A stretch of DNA of 64,000 nucleotides from Botryosphaeria dothidea (taxonomy: Eukaryota > Ascomycota > Dothideomycetes > Botryosphaeriales > Botryosphaeriaceae), in contig WWBZ02000016.1 of NCBI GenBank assembly GCA_011503125.2, positions 2,976,001 through 3,040,000 on the forward strand. The letters run 5' to 3'. Below the pieces are notes generated by a model, which was not told where the DNA came from, did no database searches, and saw only the letters and a program-made list of their open reading frames with translations. The position numbers were made by a program, and so were the translations under genes. Shown here piece after piece: positions 1 through 12,394 of this stretch. Position 1 is the first letter of the stretch; every line of letters begins with the position of its first letter.

Positions 1-3000
1 GCCTGGCCGTTGGACGAGGGTGTCGCGCGGGAAGGCAAGGGTGTCGCCGGAGCTCCATCCCAAGCTCGAATCTGCAGAGCGTTCCTCGTGGCTGCTGGGG
101 TAGCAACGCTGCTCAACCGCAGGCCATCGTCATCCACAGACGCTCGCGGTAAAACACCCCCAACTGCAGCGACAGCAGCAAACACGGCGACTCCCGGCGC
201 AGCTTCAGCTCACGCGTGACGCTGAAGGAAAAAAAGAGCACAACGGATCCACCTGGCCGCTCTGGGAGTAGTGCGCGCGCGTCATGGGGCCGAATTTCGT
301 ACCCGTCCTCTCTCTGTCTGCACAGCTGCAGCTCGCCGTCTGCGAAAATCCTGAGATGCAGAGGCCCGCACCCGCTGGATGCACATCGCGTGCGACCATG
401 ACTCGAAGATCCAGCGATCGCTTCCTCCGCAAAGTGCCGGGCGCCCGTATGGAAATGCGACTCTCTGTGTCGCAGGTCCAGCAATGCAGCTATGGGCAGC
501 GCCAGAGCGTGCGTAGCACCCAGAGGCCAAATAGGCTCGCAGCATAGTTACCGAGGAGCGCTGCTGCCGATAGTCCCCATAAACAAGCCAGACGGAGATC
601 GGACCAGGGCTGCGATGGGGAATTGAAGCACTCGCCGTATGGCCGTGTCACTAGCAATACGCGTCCGGATGAATGTTTCAACTCCCCATGGAGTTGTATT
701 TGTTGGAGAGCATTGCCGCTAACCGTCGGTTGCAGCACCCGTCTGTATGTCTGGAGTAAACGCGCACGATGAAGAACGGAGCTCGAGCTCGAGTATGCCG
801 TGTGTGCGCGCGCGCGACTGCAGCTGTCCGAGCAAGGTACAATGGCCAGTGACACCGATGCATGCCTGGTGATGCGTCCTGACGTCTTGCGACGTCCCAG
901 GCTGCGAGGCTCGAAGGAAGGGTCCAGACAACCCGGCACCCGGACTTCTGGCCGAAGCAGACAAATGACCGGGGCGGCATCGGCGCCCGGACAAGGGCCT
1001 AATTTTTTTGCGGGTTGGAGAAAAAGCATCTCGAGGGCATTGGCTTAAAGCAGAAGGCGGCCGTGTCTATCATGGCCTGATCCAACATCAGTGCCCGGGC
1101 GCACCACCCGCAACGGTCGAAGACGCAACAGTGACTTTGGCGGGCGCACTGGCGCGGTGAGACCAAGATCTGAATGCCGTCTGGAGAGTGCCGAAACCAA
1201 TGTGAATTTGTCTCGGGCAAGCGGCCAGTCAGCGCGCACGATATGTATAGGAGGCCTGTTAACCGTCTCGCTAAGGCCGTGTGCATATTGAACCTCTCGC
1301 CTTGCACGCGGACGGAAGCGACTTCATCCAGATAGCGCCAACTTTGCAATTTTCATGCTTCGTAAACTGTGAGACCAAGGACCATCCGCTGGATCGTGCC
1401 TGATAGCGTGACATGAACGAGGCGGCGCGTCGAGAACGGACTGTGGGAAGTATATCGCCAGCTACCTTTTGCGTGCCTGTATATCCAATTTCCCCCAGCC
1501 GCGCGCGCCAGCAATTGGCTGCTCCTCGGTCTTCCTCGGGAGTTGAAGGTCACCCGGCGTATCCGCTTGGCGGCAGCCCGAGGCACCAGTGTGGTCCTGA
1601 CGCATGAATTTCCTACAAGCTTCACCCCAGGGCGCGCCCGTTCTTTTGGGCAGCGATTCAGTAGTAGTAGCGCAGTGCGCGCTTGACGAACCTGAATCAG
1701 CGGCCGGCATTGGCTCTTGATGCGCTGTCGCTGTCTCTGAAGCAAAAGCAAGCGCGAGTGAGCTGTCAAGTTAAGCGGCGGCAGTACGGCGGCGACGGCT
1801 GGAGCGCGGCTTACGTACTCGACGACGGGCAAGGACGACATGGGCGAGGGCGCAGATCGTCAGCGGCGGCAGGAGCGAGAAACAGGTCGCCTAGGAGGGC
1901 GACGTAGATCGCGCCCCGATTCGCCGGCAGGGTCTGTCTTAGACTCGAGGATGCTCGTCGCCGTTGTTCCGCGCCGTGTCAACGGCGGGCTCTTCCTGTC
2001 AGGCGGCGCTGCCCCGCTCGTGGCAGATTGTTTTGGTTGAGGTGTGGCTGGGCTGGGCTCCCCACGGGCGACGGGCGATGATCGCCGACGCCCATGTCGC
2101 TGCTCTCGCAGCCCACGATGTGTTCGGGGCGCTCTGTGCGGGTTGATCGAATCTAATCTCAGGTACTGGTGGGCATGACAGGGCAGGCAGGCAGGCACAG
2201 ACGCGTGCGCGCACCGGCAGCGACGGCCGAGGCCCTTGACCAAGTGAGGAAGGGCCACGGGCGATGAATCACGGGCCATGCGCGGGCGGAGGAAGGAGTG
2301 GAGGGCCCAGCGGCGTTGGGCGGTGCGGTGCGGCTGCGATGGCGAGCGCTCGCTCGCTGTTGCAGCGGGAGGCGCTAGACGGTAGCGCTTTAGTAAGGCG
2401 AGCGACGCCTGGCATCAACATTCATGTGGCAGGAGGCATGGTAACCCTGGCCCATCACCGCGATCCTCGCAAGCCGTCCCAGCAGGCCGAGCAGGCATCG
2501 GACCAGCAATCACATCCCGCACACCCGCACACCAGTCCGGCAAGTGACCCGGCGCACGCGACGTCCACGCTCTGCGCCCGTTGCACAGGGAGCTGAGGGC
2601 GCATCCGCGCTCAGTGCCGCGGCCAAGGCGAACCCGATCAGGCATGCTCTCCGCGGGCGCAGGGAATCAGCCAACGAGAACGATCATTGCTGTCCTAGCT
2701 CGTTTTAGATTTACAGTTGGCGGTGGATCCAGTGCCATCAGCCAGTGGACGCTTCGTGAAATTGCGCAGCCCCGGTCGGCGCACGGACGAGCCGTTGAGC
2801 GGGCAGTACTGACTCCAGCGCGGCCGCGCTGGTAATAATAACAATGTCGCATGCACTGCAGCGACAGATACGCCTCCGGGGTATAAGGAAGAGCCAGCGC
2901 CTGTGGCGGTCGATCTAAGTGCCTCCCTGCCCGACTGTAACCCGTCACCGTCCCCAGCCCGCCCAGCTGCTGTCCCTCGCTCGCGCCCGTTTGGCATCGG

Positions 3001-3648
3001 CGTCTCTGCTCTGCGCTCTTGCTTGCATGCATCCGCCCTCTCCTGCGCCTGCCTGCACTGCACCCATACCATAACCAGCGAGTCATCTCCTACCCACGTC
3101 ACCCCAGCTCCCGCGTGTCCTAGACTACATGGTAGGCCCCTTCTCGCCAAGCTCCCCCCATCTCCATAGCCTCCCCTCCCCATGCGTCTTTTTCCACAGC
3201 CTCATCCATGCTTGCTGCCGCCGGCGTCTCGTCTGCGCCCGGTCCACAAGCGTTTCATCCTATCTGATCCTCGTCCTCCACCGCGCCTCTCTTAAGCTGC
3301 CCTGCCTGTCGCCGTGATCCGCAGACCCTGTCCTCGCAGCAGAGCAGATCACCACCACTGCCGTCGGCCCTCTCATAATCCTCGTCGAGCCCCGGCTTCT
3401 GCCCGCGATCGTCTGCGCCGCGGTTCAAGACAGCGCACCAGCTTTTTTCCTTTGCGTCTTCTCTTCAGGGCTGCCTTGTTTCACACCACTCAAGTCCTGC
3501 CTCTGGTACAGCTCTTTCCCCATTCGCGCCGCCGTCTTGTATTTTTTTTATTTTTTTTATTTCGAACTGAGCAGCCACACCCAATTCACGTCGTGCACAC
3601 CCGTTGCGCCGATGCACCACCAACGCTAACATCGTCTCCGCCTGCCAG
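1..3648. other. Gene-free upstream region, no recognisable coding sequence
   Basis: Open frames on both strands are short, overlap each other and show no family motif. Composition is GC-rich, with scattered GC-rich simple stretches. From about 3130 to 3600 the plus strand becomes pyrimidine-rich, as is common in fungal 5' leaders, so the right part is probably promoter, 5' UTR and first intron of the downstream regulator gene. I see no tRNA or mobile element here. Confidence 0.5.
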
Positions 3649-6322
3649 CATCATCCCCACCCCGCTACGCAGGGCCTTCCACCGCCGCAACCTCACCTCC
3701 AACACCCACGCCCTGGTGTGCTCCAGCAACAACAACAGCGTCATCCCAATTCGCCTCAGCAGCCGCAGCATCCTCCGCAGCAACCCACTACCCAAGGCCC
3801 CTACGCCTCTCCCCACCCGCCGCAACAGCATCAATCTCCCTACGTCAACAACGTCCAGATCCCTCCCGGCCAAAACCCCCAGGAGGTTCCCTACTACGCG
3901 GCTCACCCGAGTCCGTACAGCACCAACAGCACTTCTGGAAGCTATACATCGTCAGGTAAGCTACACGCGCTGTTCGCCTCAGATTCCCGCGTCCCCGCAT
4001 CAAAAATTCGTAAGCTTCCCTCCATGACGCGTCTAGACGCGTGCAAAAATAAACATACAAATTATCTGAGGGCCGCACCTGCAGAAACAGCAATAGCTAA
4101 CGCGTCTTCAGAGAATTCAGAGCTCTCCATGGCCACCGCAACCATGAACAGGCAATTTCCGCCAATCTACCACACGCCGCAGTCCAATTCACCGGCGTCG
4201 ATCCAATCGCCACAGCATGATCAGCATGGACGGCCGCTCTACGGACAGTCCGCCGCGCAGGTACCGCAGAATATGTATTATCCGCCATACCAGATGCCGC
4301 AGCAGTCGCCTTACGCGCCGCAACAACACACGGCACCCCTTCAGACCAACATGCCTTTGATGTCCCACCAGCAGCCGCAGCAAATGCAGCACCCTCCGGC
4401 GCACTCGCACACTCCTGGACTGCCGGGCAGTCCCAGGACGAAGCTCAACCAGACTCCGCTGCAGAGACCGCCTTCGGGACTGGGTCCTCCTCAAGGGACT
4501 CCGACTGGACCCCCGGGTAGCGCTGGTAGTATGCACTCGGCCCCCGGCAACAACTCGAGCGTGAACCCGAATGCCGCGCCCGGTCCGATCCCAGCCACTA
4601 CCCCACTTGTCGTGAGGCAAGATCAGAACGGTGTGCAATGGATTGCATTCGAGTACTCGAGAGATCGTGTAAAGATGGAGTACACGATCCGTTGCGATGT
4701 CGAGTCGGTCAACGTCGACGAGCTTCCGCAGGAGTTCAAGACCGAGAACTGTGTCTATCCGCGCGCCTGCTGCCACAAGGATCAGTATAAGGGAAATCGT
4801 CTGCACTACGAGACTGAGTGCAACACGGTCGGCTGGGCGCTCGCTCAGCTGAACCCATGCTTGCGCGGCAAGCGTGGCTTGATCCAGCGCGCGGTTGACA
4901 GCTGGAGGAACAGCAATCAAGACCCGCGTCTGCGGAGTAGGAGAGTGAGACGGATGGCCAAGATCAACAACAGGAAAGCAGTACAGGCGCAGCATGGAGG
5001 CCACATGGCGGGGCCCGGCGCTCCGGCCCCTGGTGTCCCTAACACTGCTGGCATTGCTGGGGCTCCAAGTGCCAGGCCTACGAATATGGGAATGGGCGGT
5101 CCGCAGTTGCACCACCACCATGAACACCCTGCTGGTGGGGCTCAAGGCGGACCTGATGACGTTAGCGGTATGTTTCCACAGATGTGACGAGCGCGCGATT
5201 TGAGATTGCGCATTTTTTGAAACGGACTTTTGCAATGATAATCATATCCTGTCGTTTTGTATTGCATTTGTATCGCATGTACATTACTCCTTGATGTAAC
5301 TTTCCCCCGCATTGCACTGTCGTTTGTACTCGTTCGTACCCATTGTCATGCACAACACCCATACCCTGGCGCAGATCATCGATCGTCAAGCAAGGTCACG
5401 GCAGCTAATCTCTTATCTCGGTGTAGCCGGAAATGAGTACAATGAGACCTCCCACACGCACCACCATCAAGCTCCTACCGGTCAAGCCGGTGCGGCGAAT
5501 GGCGACGTCAGGCCGGCCAATAATTTCTATCCTACCTACCCCACGAACCAGCCCTCCAACGCTTCCGCTGTACCACCTATGGATCATCACATTGATCACG
5601 TCCCCTCGCGCCCCCCGCCGCCTCACGCAGCAGCTACGACCAAGCAACAGGAAGACGAAGAGCGCAATCTCGAGCTTTTTGGCGATCTCCCCGAGGCCAA
5701 ACGACGCAAGTTCATCCTCGTCGATGACGCTCAGAGAGGCACACGTGTTCGCGTTCGCGTCATGCTCGACCAGGTAAACATGGAAGAGATGCCTGATTCT
5801 TACCGCAAGAATAACTCCGTGTATCCCCGCTCGTATTTTCCCACACAAATGCAGTCGCCGCCGGCTTCTCCGCGTGGAACCCGCTTCTTCGACGATCCTG
5901 ACGAGGAGAAGGACGAGGGTAGCAGTGGCGCCATGCCAGTCACCGGTAGAACCCTTGTGCCAGTTCCGATGATGGACGGATCGGAAGCGAAGGTTCCGCG
6001 CCCGCGAATGACGAGAGCGAAGAGAAACAAGGAAGTTACTCTCAACGATCTCGGCTATCGCATGACCTGGAGCCAGAGCAGAGTTTTCGCGGGAAGGACG
6101 CTTTTCCTGCAAAGATCTCGTAAGTTTGCGTTCCTCGACATCTGAGTCTGATATCCGTTTGAACAATGACTTACAAATGCTATAGTGGACGCCTACCGCA
6201 ATAAGATGCGAAGCACCATGGTCGCGGCAGGCCAAGAAGTCGCACCTCATTTCGAGACGCGCGTAGGAAAGAGGCGGTGGTTGGAGCGAAGCAAGCGTGC
6301 GAAACGCGAGGCCTCGCCTTAA
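3649..6322 (+). CDS. Putative regulator with two DUF8032-like domains (first exon not resolved)
   Basis: At least 730 residues from exons 3649-3955, 4112-5167, 5427-6119 and 6186-6322; the three introns (156, 259 and 66 nt) have GTAAGC, GTATGT and GTAAGT donors and the frame closes. The N-terminal third is Pro/Gln/His-rich low complexity, typical of fungal transcription regulators. Around residues 265-375 lies a compact domain containing WIAFEYSRDRVKMEY, a VYPRACC segment and a basic RAVDSWRN end. Around 555-730 a second copy is recognisable from VNMEEMPDSYRKNNSVYPR and a matching FLQRSLDAYRN end. I associate this with the fungal domain DUF8032 from memory. The frame has no ATG before codon 1 as listed. 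A branch-like GCTAAC at 3624 and CCAG ending at 3648 suggest an acceptor, so the start lies in an upstream exon. Function is inferred only; nuclear action is likely but unproven. Confidence 0.8.
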
Positions 6323-9300
6323 ATACTTGCCTGCCCTGGTCAAATCTCACGATGATCCGCGCGACCTCGAACACCAGCGGCATCTGCACGACTCAATGAA
6401 CCCGGCGTCAGGCGGGAGTCTTTCCAATTTAGGCCCGCACCCTCCGCTGTCACCGATTAAGCGAACGGGCCGGGAAAATTGGGATCCCCTTCCCTACGGC
6501 TAATCCACTCCCATACGCCAGGGACAGGGGGTGTTCTCCTCCACCTTCTCGGCCTGACCGCTGCAACCTTTGCGTCGTCGGGTGTGATCCGATTTGTGCG
6601 ACTTCCCTTTCTCCTTTCTCAATACCGAATCACCTTATCCCAAGCTACCGTTATCGAACCCTAGCTGGCTTATCCTGGTTATCGATGCGGCCCGGTATGC
6701 ATGACCGGCAAACGTACTGGTTCCATCCCGCCACCACTGTTCCAAGTAATGGTGGTCACTTCCTGTTTCGATGCGGCCGCGCGGTAAATTTTCAAGAAAC
6801 CTTCCTCAATCGGAATCAATCCCCACCTGTAAACTTGCTTCTTACATCCGACTTTCTTCGGGTCGCCGACCCGGACAAAGAGGACGGGTGAGGTTTCATT
6901 TTCATTCGACTCTGTTGATGTCTTCCTTTTGTTTACATGATGGACCATAAGACTTGCTTCAATGCTTAATGTGTGTGGATGAGTAAAGGATGGGTGGTTT
7001 GCTCTGGCTTTGTTTTCTTTCCTGCTTTAAACCTGAGGTTTCTCGTGCGTTCTGGGACGGCTCATGGATCAATCTTTGCGATGCGATCGACGGTTATGCG
7101 ATGTAGTATTGATCAACCTCCCCGCGAGGCTGTTTCGCCCGCAATCCTCGATGAGAGCGCCACCAATATTGCCTCTTGTGGACGACTCGGACAGAAGGCC
7201 GATGATCGAGGGGCGGGTGTTTGCTTGCATTAGTGTGGCTGCAGGCATCCGAACAGATAGTCTGGTCTTCCCTTTACCCCACACAGTATTGCTTGGTTTT
7301 CCCTGGGGCTCACTTTTTGTCTTTCAACCAAGGCGCAGCGGGACGGGACGCGAAAAGAAATGATACGAAAAAAGCATCAGCAAGTAAACTGATGATTAGC
7401 TTCCTTCTCGACCACTTCACCTCTTTGCTTTCGACTTGGTTCTCAAGTGCTCGATGGAGGAAATGACGTTACAATGAAGGAGGCAGGCTCCCCCTTCGGC
7501 TTACGATCACCGTAGCAAAGTCGAATGCTGTTAGTTAGCCTGCATAAGATCTAAGTTTTTTGTTAGAATCGCAAATCATTGCCCTGAAACATCTGACTGT
7601 ATCGCATGACGGTCGTCGCGCGCGCGCGGGATGATGGCCGACGCGCGTATATACAGCATTACGGGCAAGTACCTGGTGTACCTCTTTCTCACGCTCTTGT
7701 CACTTTCTTATTTTAGGTTCGGGCGCCGCCCTTTCCCGCCACCCTAGTCTCATCGTTTTTTATGGTGCTCTTCTAACGGCGCGCCGCGTTTCGTTAGACC
7801 GAGTGAGCGGCCTCGCGTTTTCCTAATGGAGCAGGAGACGGCGAGGGCAGAGGTGCTTCTAGGCTTGCTTTGGATGTCACTACGAGATTGTCTCTGTGCG
7901 TATACAATAAAGCTTCTGTTCTTGCGCCACCGCCACTACGATGGTGAAATCCTAGTCGCAGGCGATCGGAAAAAGCGAGTGGTGGTTTGAGGAGACGAGG
8001 GGGCGTGTTTTACCACTATAGCTAGCGGTTACCTGCGGGGGGAAAGAAATTGAACAATCGCCAATTTCTCGTGATTGGTGAGGTTTCCCCGGCTTATCTG
8101 ATTCGCTTCTCTGCGCCGTTTAGAGAGTAGTTTAGATGGCGCGTCGAGGATGAGAAAGGGTCGACGCTGCTGGTTGGTTGCAAGATCCTTTCTCTCTATT
8201 CCATGCGAACACTTGGTTTTTTCCTTTTCTTGTGAGATGCTGTTATGCTTAGACGAGTCTGATCCTTAAGCACCTTTAATAACAGAGCGGGTAGACATCA
8301 CTTGTGCTTTCAAAGCGCGCACAATATAATTGAATATGTGCACGAGGTAAACGAAGTCTCTTTGCAAGCTAGGATGTCAAAAAGCGTCGTCCCGTGCCGT
8401 TAGCTTCGCGCGTTCTTGCCCTGCCAGCAACATCCCTCGACATGCTCGTTGCAAGTTAAACCGGATCGTACGATAGAGGCTAAGTACGCTCTCCTCAACA
8501 AACGCCGAGACGGTCTCAGGGTGGCGGGGAGCGATGTAAGCTGCGTCTGCTAAGACTCTTGAGATACGCCTTGAAAGCAACGCTGTCCTTGCCTTTCATT
8601 GTCAGCTCGTCGGCCAGCCGTTTCGGCGCTCGACCGTTTGGGGAGAAGAGCGGCACGGCGGAGCGGATGGGAGACAGGGGAAACGGTGGCTCGGGGTCAA
8701 CGTCGGAATTGGGGGGATGGTTGAAAGGGCGATGTCGGGATCATGCTTGCAATGGCGTTCTTTTTATAATTTTACTCAACGGCGCGCGAACAACAGCAGC
8801 TTCTGCTGAGGCAGTGTTTCTAACAGCATGCCTCGAGAAGCTCTTCTAGCCGACCTATCTTCACATAACAGACGTGTCCGAATCTGCATCCATGCTTTTC
8901 GTCTTTTCATCTCCTTCTTTTCTCCATCACTCAAGTTTAGTCAATGGGACAAGTAATTGATACATGAGTGAGACATCCTGAAGGGGATCATCGCTGGACG
9001 CTCTGAGTTGCTCGACTCATTCTTTTCTACATTGGTTATGACACCATCATTGTTTCTTCTTCGCATCACCTCATTCCTTTGGTCCGGAATGAAGCGGTCG
9101 GCTATTTGATTCTATTTTTCTTTTTTTCTGCTTCATTACCCTACCCTAGGAGTCTGGGCCAGCGCAGACGTTTTTCTTTTACGCTACGAGTACAGAATTA
9201 CAAACTTGCGGCTTTAGCGCGGCGAGTCTCGGAGAATCATAGTAAGACACTGCTTTCTGGCCTACTATTACGAGATGAAGACGTTTACTGAATGAAGGAT

Positions 9301-12300
9301 GCGATGACAGATGACGTCGTGCCAGGGCCAGAGAGGATTCAGGTACGTTTCGATTGCTCCAGTCACCGCCTATCTACGGAGTATAATCCGGACTGTTCGG
9401 GGTATTTTTTTTTCTTTTCTTCTCCCCGTTGCCAAGCCTCGAACAAAAGGGCACATCATTTACTCATCAGCATTACTGTATCTCCGCTTCGTTCCCAACG
9501 TCTCCAGCCACGGCTCCACAACGATCAATCACATTTTCCCTTTCTCTTTTCTTACCGTCCCCGCCCATTCCGCCAGGCAACAGCATCTTCACTGGCTGAC
9601 GCTGGGGATCTCAGACATGCTGAGTGGGGTCGGTTAGGTCAACCGACGAGTCGTGAAGCCGGCACGAAGCTGAGAAGAGCTGATCAAGGCAAGCGCAGCA
9701 GGCAATCAGTCACGCGTTGGTTGCCTTTCGGAAAGGGGCTCCAAATGTCGGTTTCAATCCACCTTTCTTACCTGACCCCGCTGGCCGCGTACCCAGGCTG
9801 TATTTGGTCCCTTTGCCGATTACGAACCCCTCTTTTTCACCATGTGGCTTATGCTGGCAGAGACATGCAGTTGATTAGCATGAACGGATACATTACCTGT
9901 TTGTCCCCAAATGGCAAGCACGCGTGCAGATGCCCGCCCCGGTTTTCTCCGGGCATTCGGGTCTGAGCAGTCGTGTGCTGGCTTTGTACGTTACGCAAAG
10001 CACATCGTGCGTATGTTTCAATGGGCGGGAAATGCATAAGCAGGCACGAAAAAGAGGGCTGGTGAGATAGGTTGGTGGTGGCCAACCGGAGCTGTAGGGA
10101 GCGGGAGGGCCTGCAGCAGCAGCTCATGCATGGCGCAGGCGAAGCACACGCCTCGCATTTTGATACTCGGGCACAGCGGGAAAGGTCTGTCCTCCAGCGA
10201 GTGCTGATCCGACGCAAATCCGCCATGCGAAGGGTTAGCAGGCGCAGAGGGCACAGACGCTGTGTGCGGCTAGGACCCTCTGCAGTCTGGGCTTTTGGAT
10301 ATGTGAGCCGGATGGAGGAGGAGCAATAGCTGCAGCAACTTGTGCAGCAATACACAAGACTGGCGCCGCACCTGCAGCCCTCATGCAGCGCTCTTCGCTC
10401 TCTTGCCCTTTCCGTGGACAGCGGGCCGCTCGGTTCCCGCGGCATGCTTTTTTGGTGGCAGATGACAGCTTTTGATGGATTCCAGGCCAGATCGTCATCG
10501 CGTTCAGTTCCTGAATTGAGGTTCACCGGTCAAAGTGGGCATTCTTTTCTGCGGTGGGGGGTCCAAGCGGTGGAAACACCCGTTGCTTGGCGGAACCCGC
10601 GGCGCGTCCGCAACGCGAACTACGCAGGCCACAAGCGGACCGAAACGAGCCCTGAGCGGGTGTGCCGGTCGACCGAGTCGCGTTGGGGATGACGAGTCGC
10701 AAAGACGCGGAGATGGGCAACGAAATACAGGTAGCGGTGGGTGTGGAGATGGGTTCCTGGCGTTGTGGAGAGCGAGGGATGCGTGGTATTGCGCGCTCTG
10801 GTTGCGTGCGAGGCAGTCCCGAGCAGCGCAGGCACGGCGGCGATGGTGTTGGGCCAGGGAAGCTGTCATAGCTGAGCAGACAGCGCCAGGCTCGTCTGCC
10901 TCAGGCTCATTCCGACATATGCGCGAGATAGAAAGGAAGCATGTTTTAGCGCTCTCAATTTTCTATACTTTTTGCGCACGCTTCGGATGAGATTTGGCGT
11001 GCTTCAAGATGAGGTCCGGATGCTGTGAGAGTCGCGTAGCGCGTCGAGACGACGAGGCGAACACGCAGCGGCAGTATGCTCCCGAAACATCGCATGACTT
11101 CGCAGCGCGACTAGATGGCGGTAGGTTGAAGTTCGGCGTGTGATGTCGCATCGCACATCTCCACTGGATTCAGAAAGTAAACGCGTTGAATTCGGGCCAT
11201 GATCGCCGGGTTGGCACCTTGAGGTTTGAAACTTAGATATGTTGTATAGAGAACACTCTCACGAGAAAATGTTCCTCTAGGCTCTGGTCAAGGGTTGGTG
11301 CCTAGGCTTCCGGGCAATATGCACCCCGCAATGTCGAGGACAGGCCGGTCTAGACGCGGTGTGGGGGATCTTGCGGGCATCCGTGCTATCGTGAAGGCTG
11401 ATTGATGGTGGAGGACGTGAGTGCTTACGTACCTTGTGGATCTGCATTGCGTAGACCTCGATTGAAACGCACATATATCGTCGCGACACCCGTTTCTTCT
11501 ACCTTTCTGTCGGACTTGCGACGATGCACTTCCAACTCGACTGCTGGCGCGCGCATGGCGAGCGCATTTCTGCACACAGACCTGCCGGTCGCGGACGCGG
11601 CGCACGGTTGCTGGGCGTGGGGCTATGACGATGACGGCCTCGGACACGGGATTCTTCACATGACTGACGTCGCGACAGGGCGGAAAGCAAGCGAAAAGAG
11701 GGCGATTGCCATAGCGGTTGCTTGGACCTCGTGAGCAGCAGGTTGAGCGAGCGAGCGAGTAGGGCGGCAGCGGACGGCGGTTCGTATTGTTTTTCCTTGG
11801 TGGTGGCGGTGATGTCGCATCGTCGTATCGCGGCTGGGAGCAAGGAAGCGCTTCCAAGGAAGGTAGGCGCACATTCCTGTACCACCGCCCCGTCGCGCAG
11901 CCGCAGTCCTTCGCGCACGCCAATGCAGCCTTGGGGCGCTCTTGACGAGCTTCTTCAATAATTCCACACCTAGCGCAGCGCAGAAGACGTGAGCTGGCGG
12001 TGCTCAGACAACTGGAAGATCTGCGCAATCGATAAGGCGTGCGCCCGGTGATTTGCGGGGGATGTTCTATTCTTGTTGCACGTTGCTACGGCAGGCCAGT
12101 CGTCAACATGGCTTCCAAGGATGCAAACCTTGTTTCACCCAGACGAGCGCACTCACAGCACCAAGTCCAGCACCAGCTCCAGCTTCGTCAACTGCTCTAC
12201 CGGCTGCCATTGCTGTCGCCCTCGCCAATTCCGCGCGCGCTGAGCTCGCTTTTCTCCGCTGATACGACTTATTATTATCTCCCGCCACCACCTTCCTCCC

Positions 12301-12394
12301 GGCGCGCGCAGCCCTGCAGTGCGGCTGTGCGAAGCTTTGGAACCCGGCTGCCAGCCAAGGCATCCCGCAGCCGCGGACCGCGTGAAACGCGAGA
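6323..12394. other. About 6 kb without a supported gene
   Basis: Beyond the 3' UTR of the upstream gene, no open frame here carries a recognisable motif or a splice-consistent structure. The longest frames (for example near 9.3-10.0 kb) are compositionally unlike the real genes. T-rich tracts occur near 9110-9130 and 9400-9420, and an alternating CG run near 7618-7628. The right part (about 11-12.4 kb) presumably includes the promoter and leader of the GH17 gene. A non-coding RNA or a fast-evolving small gene cannot be excluded. Confidence 0.45.

Noticed and set aside
3956..4111. Reading through the first visible intron of the DUF8032-type gene, which is open and a multiple of three
   Set aside because: It has a GTAAGC donor and a TCTTCAG acceptor, and its translation is compositionally unlike the flanking Pro/Gln-rich sequence.
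4189..6343. Long minus-strand open frames (348 and 312 codons) opposite the DUF8032-type gene
   Set aside because: They are antisense shadows of the plus-strand coding frame; they have no motif and cross its introns without any splice logic.
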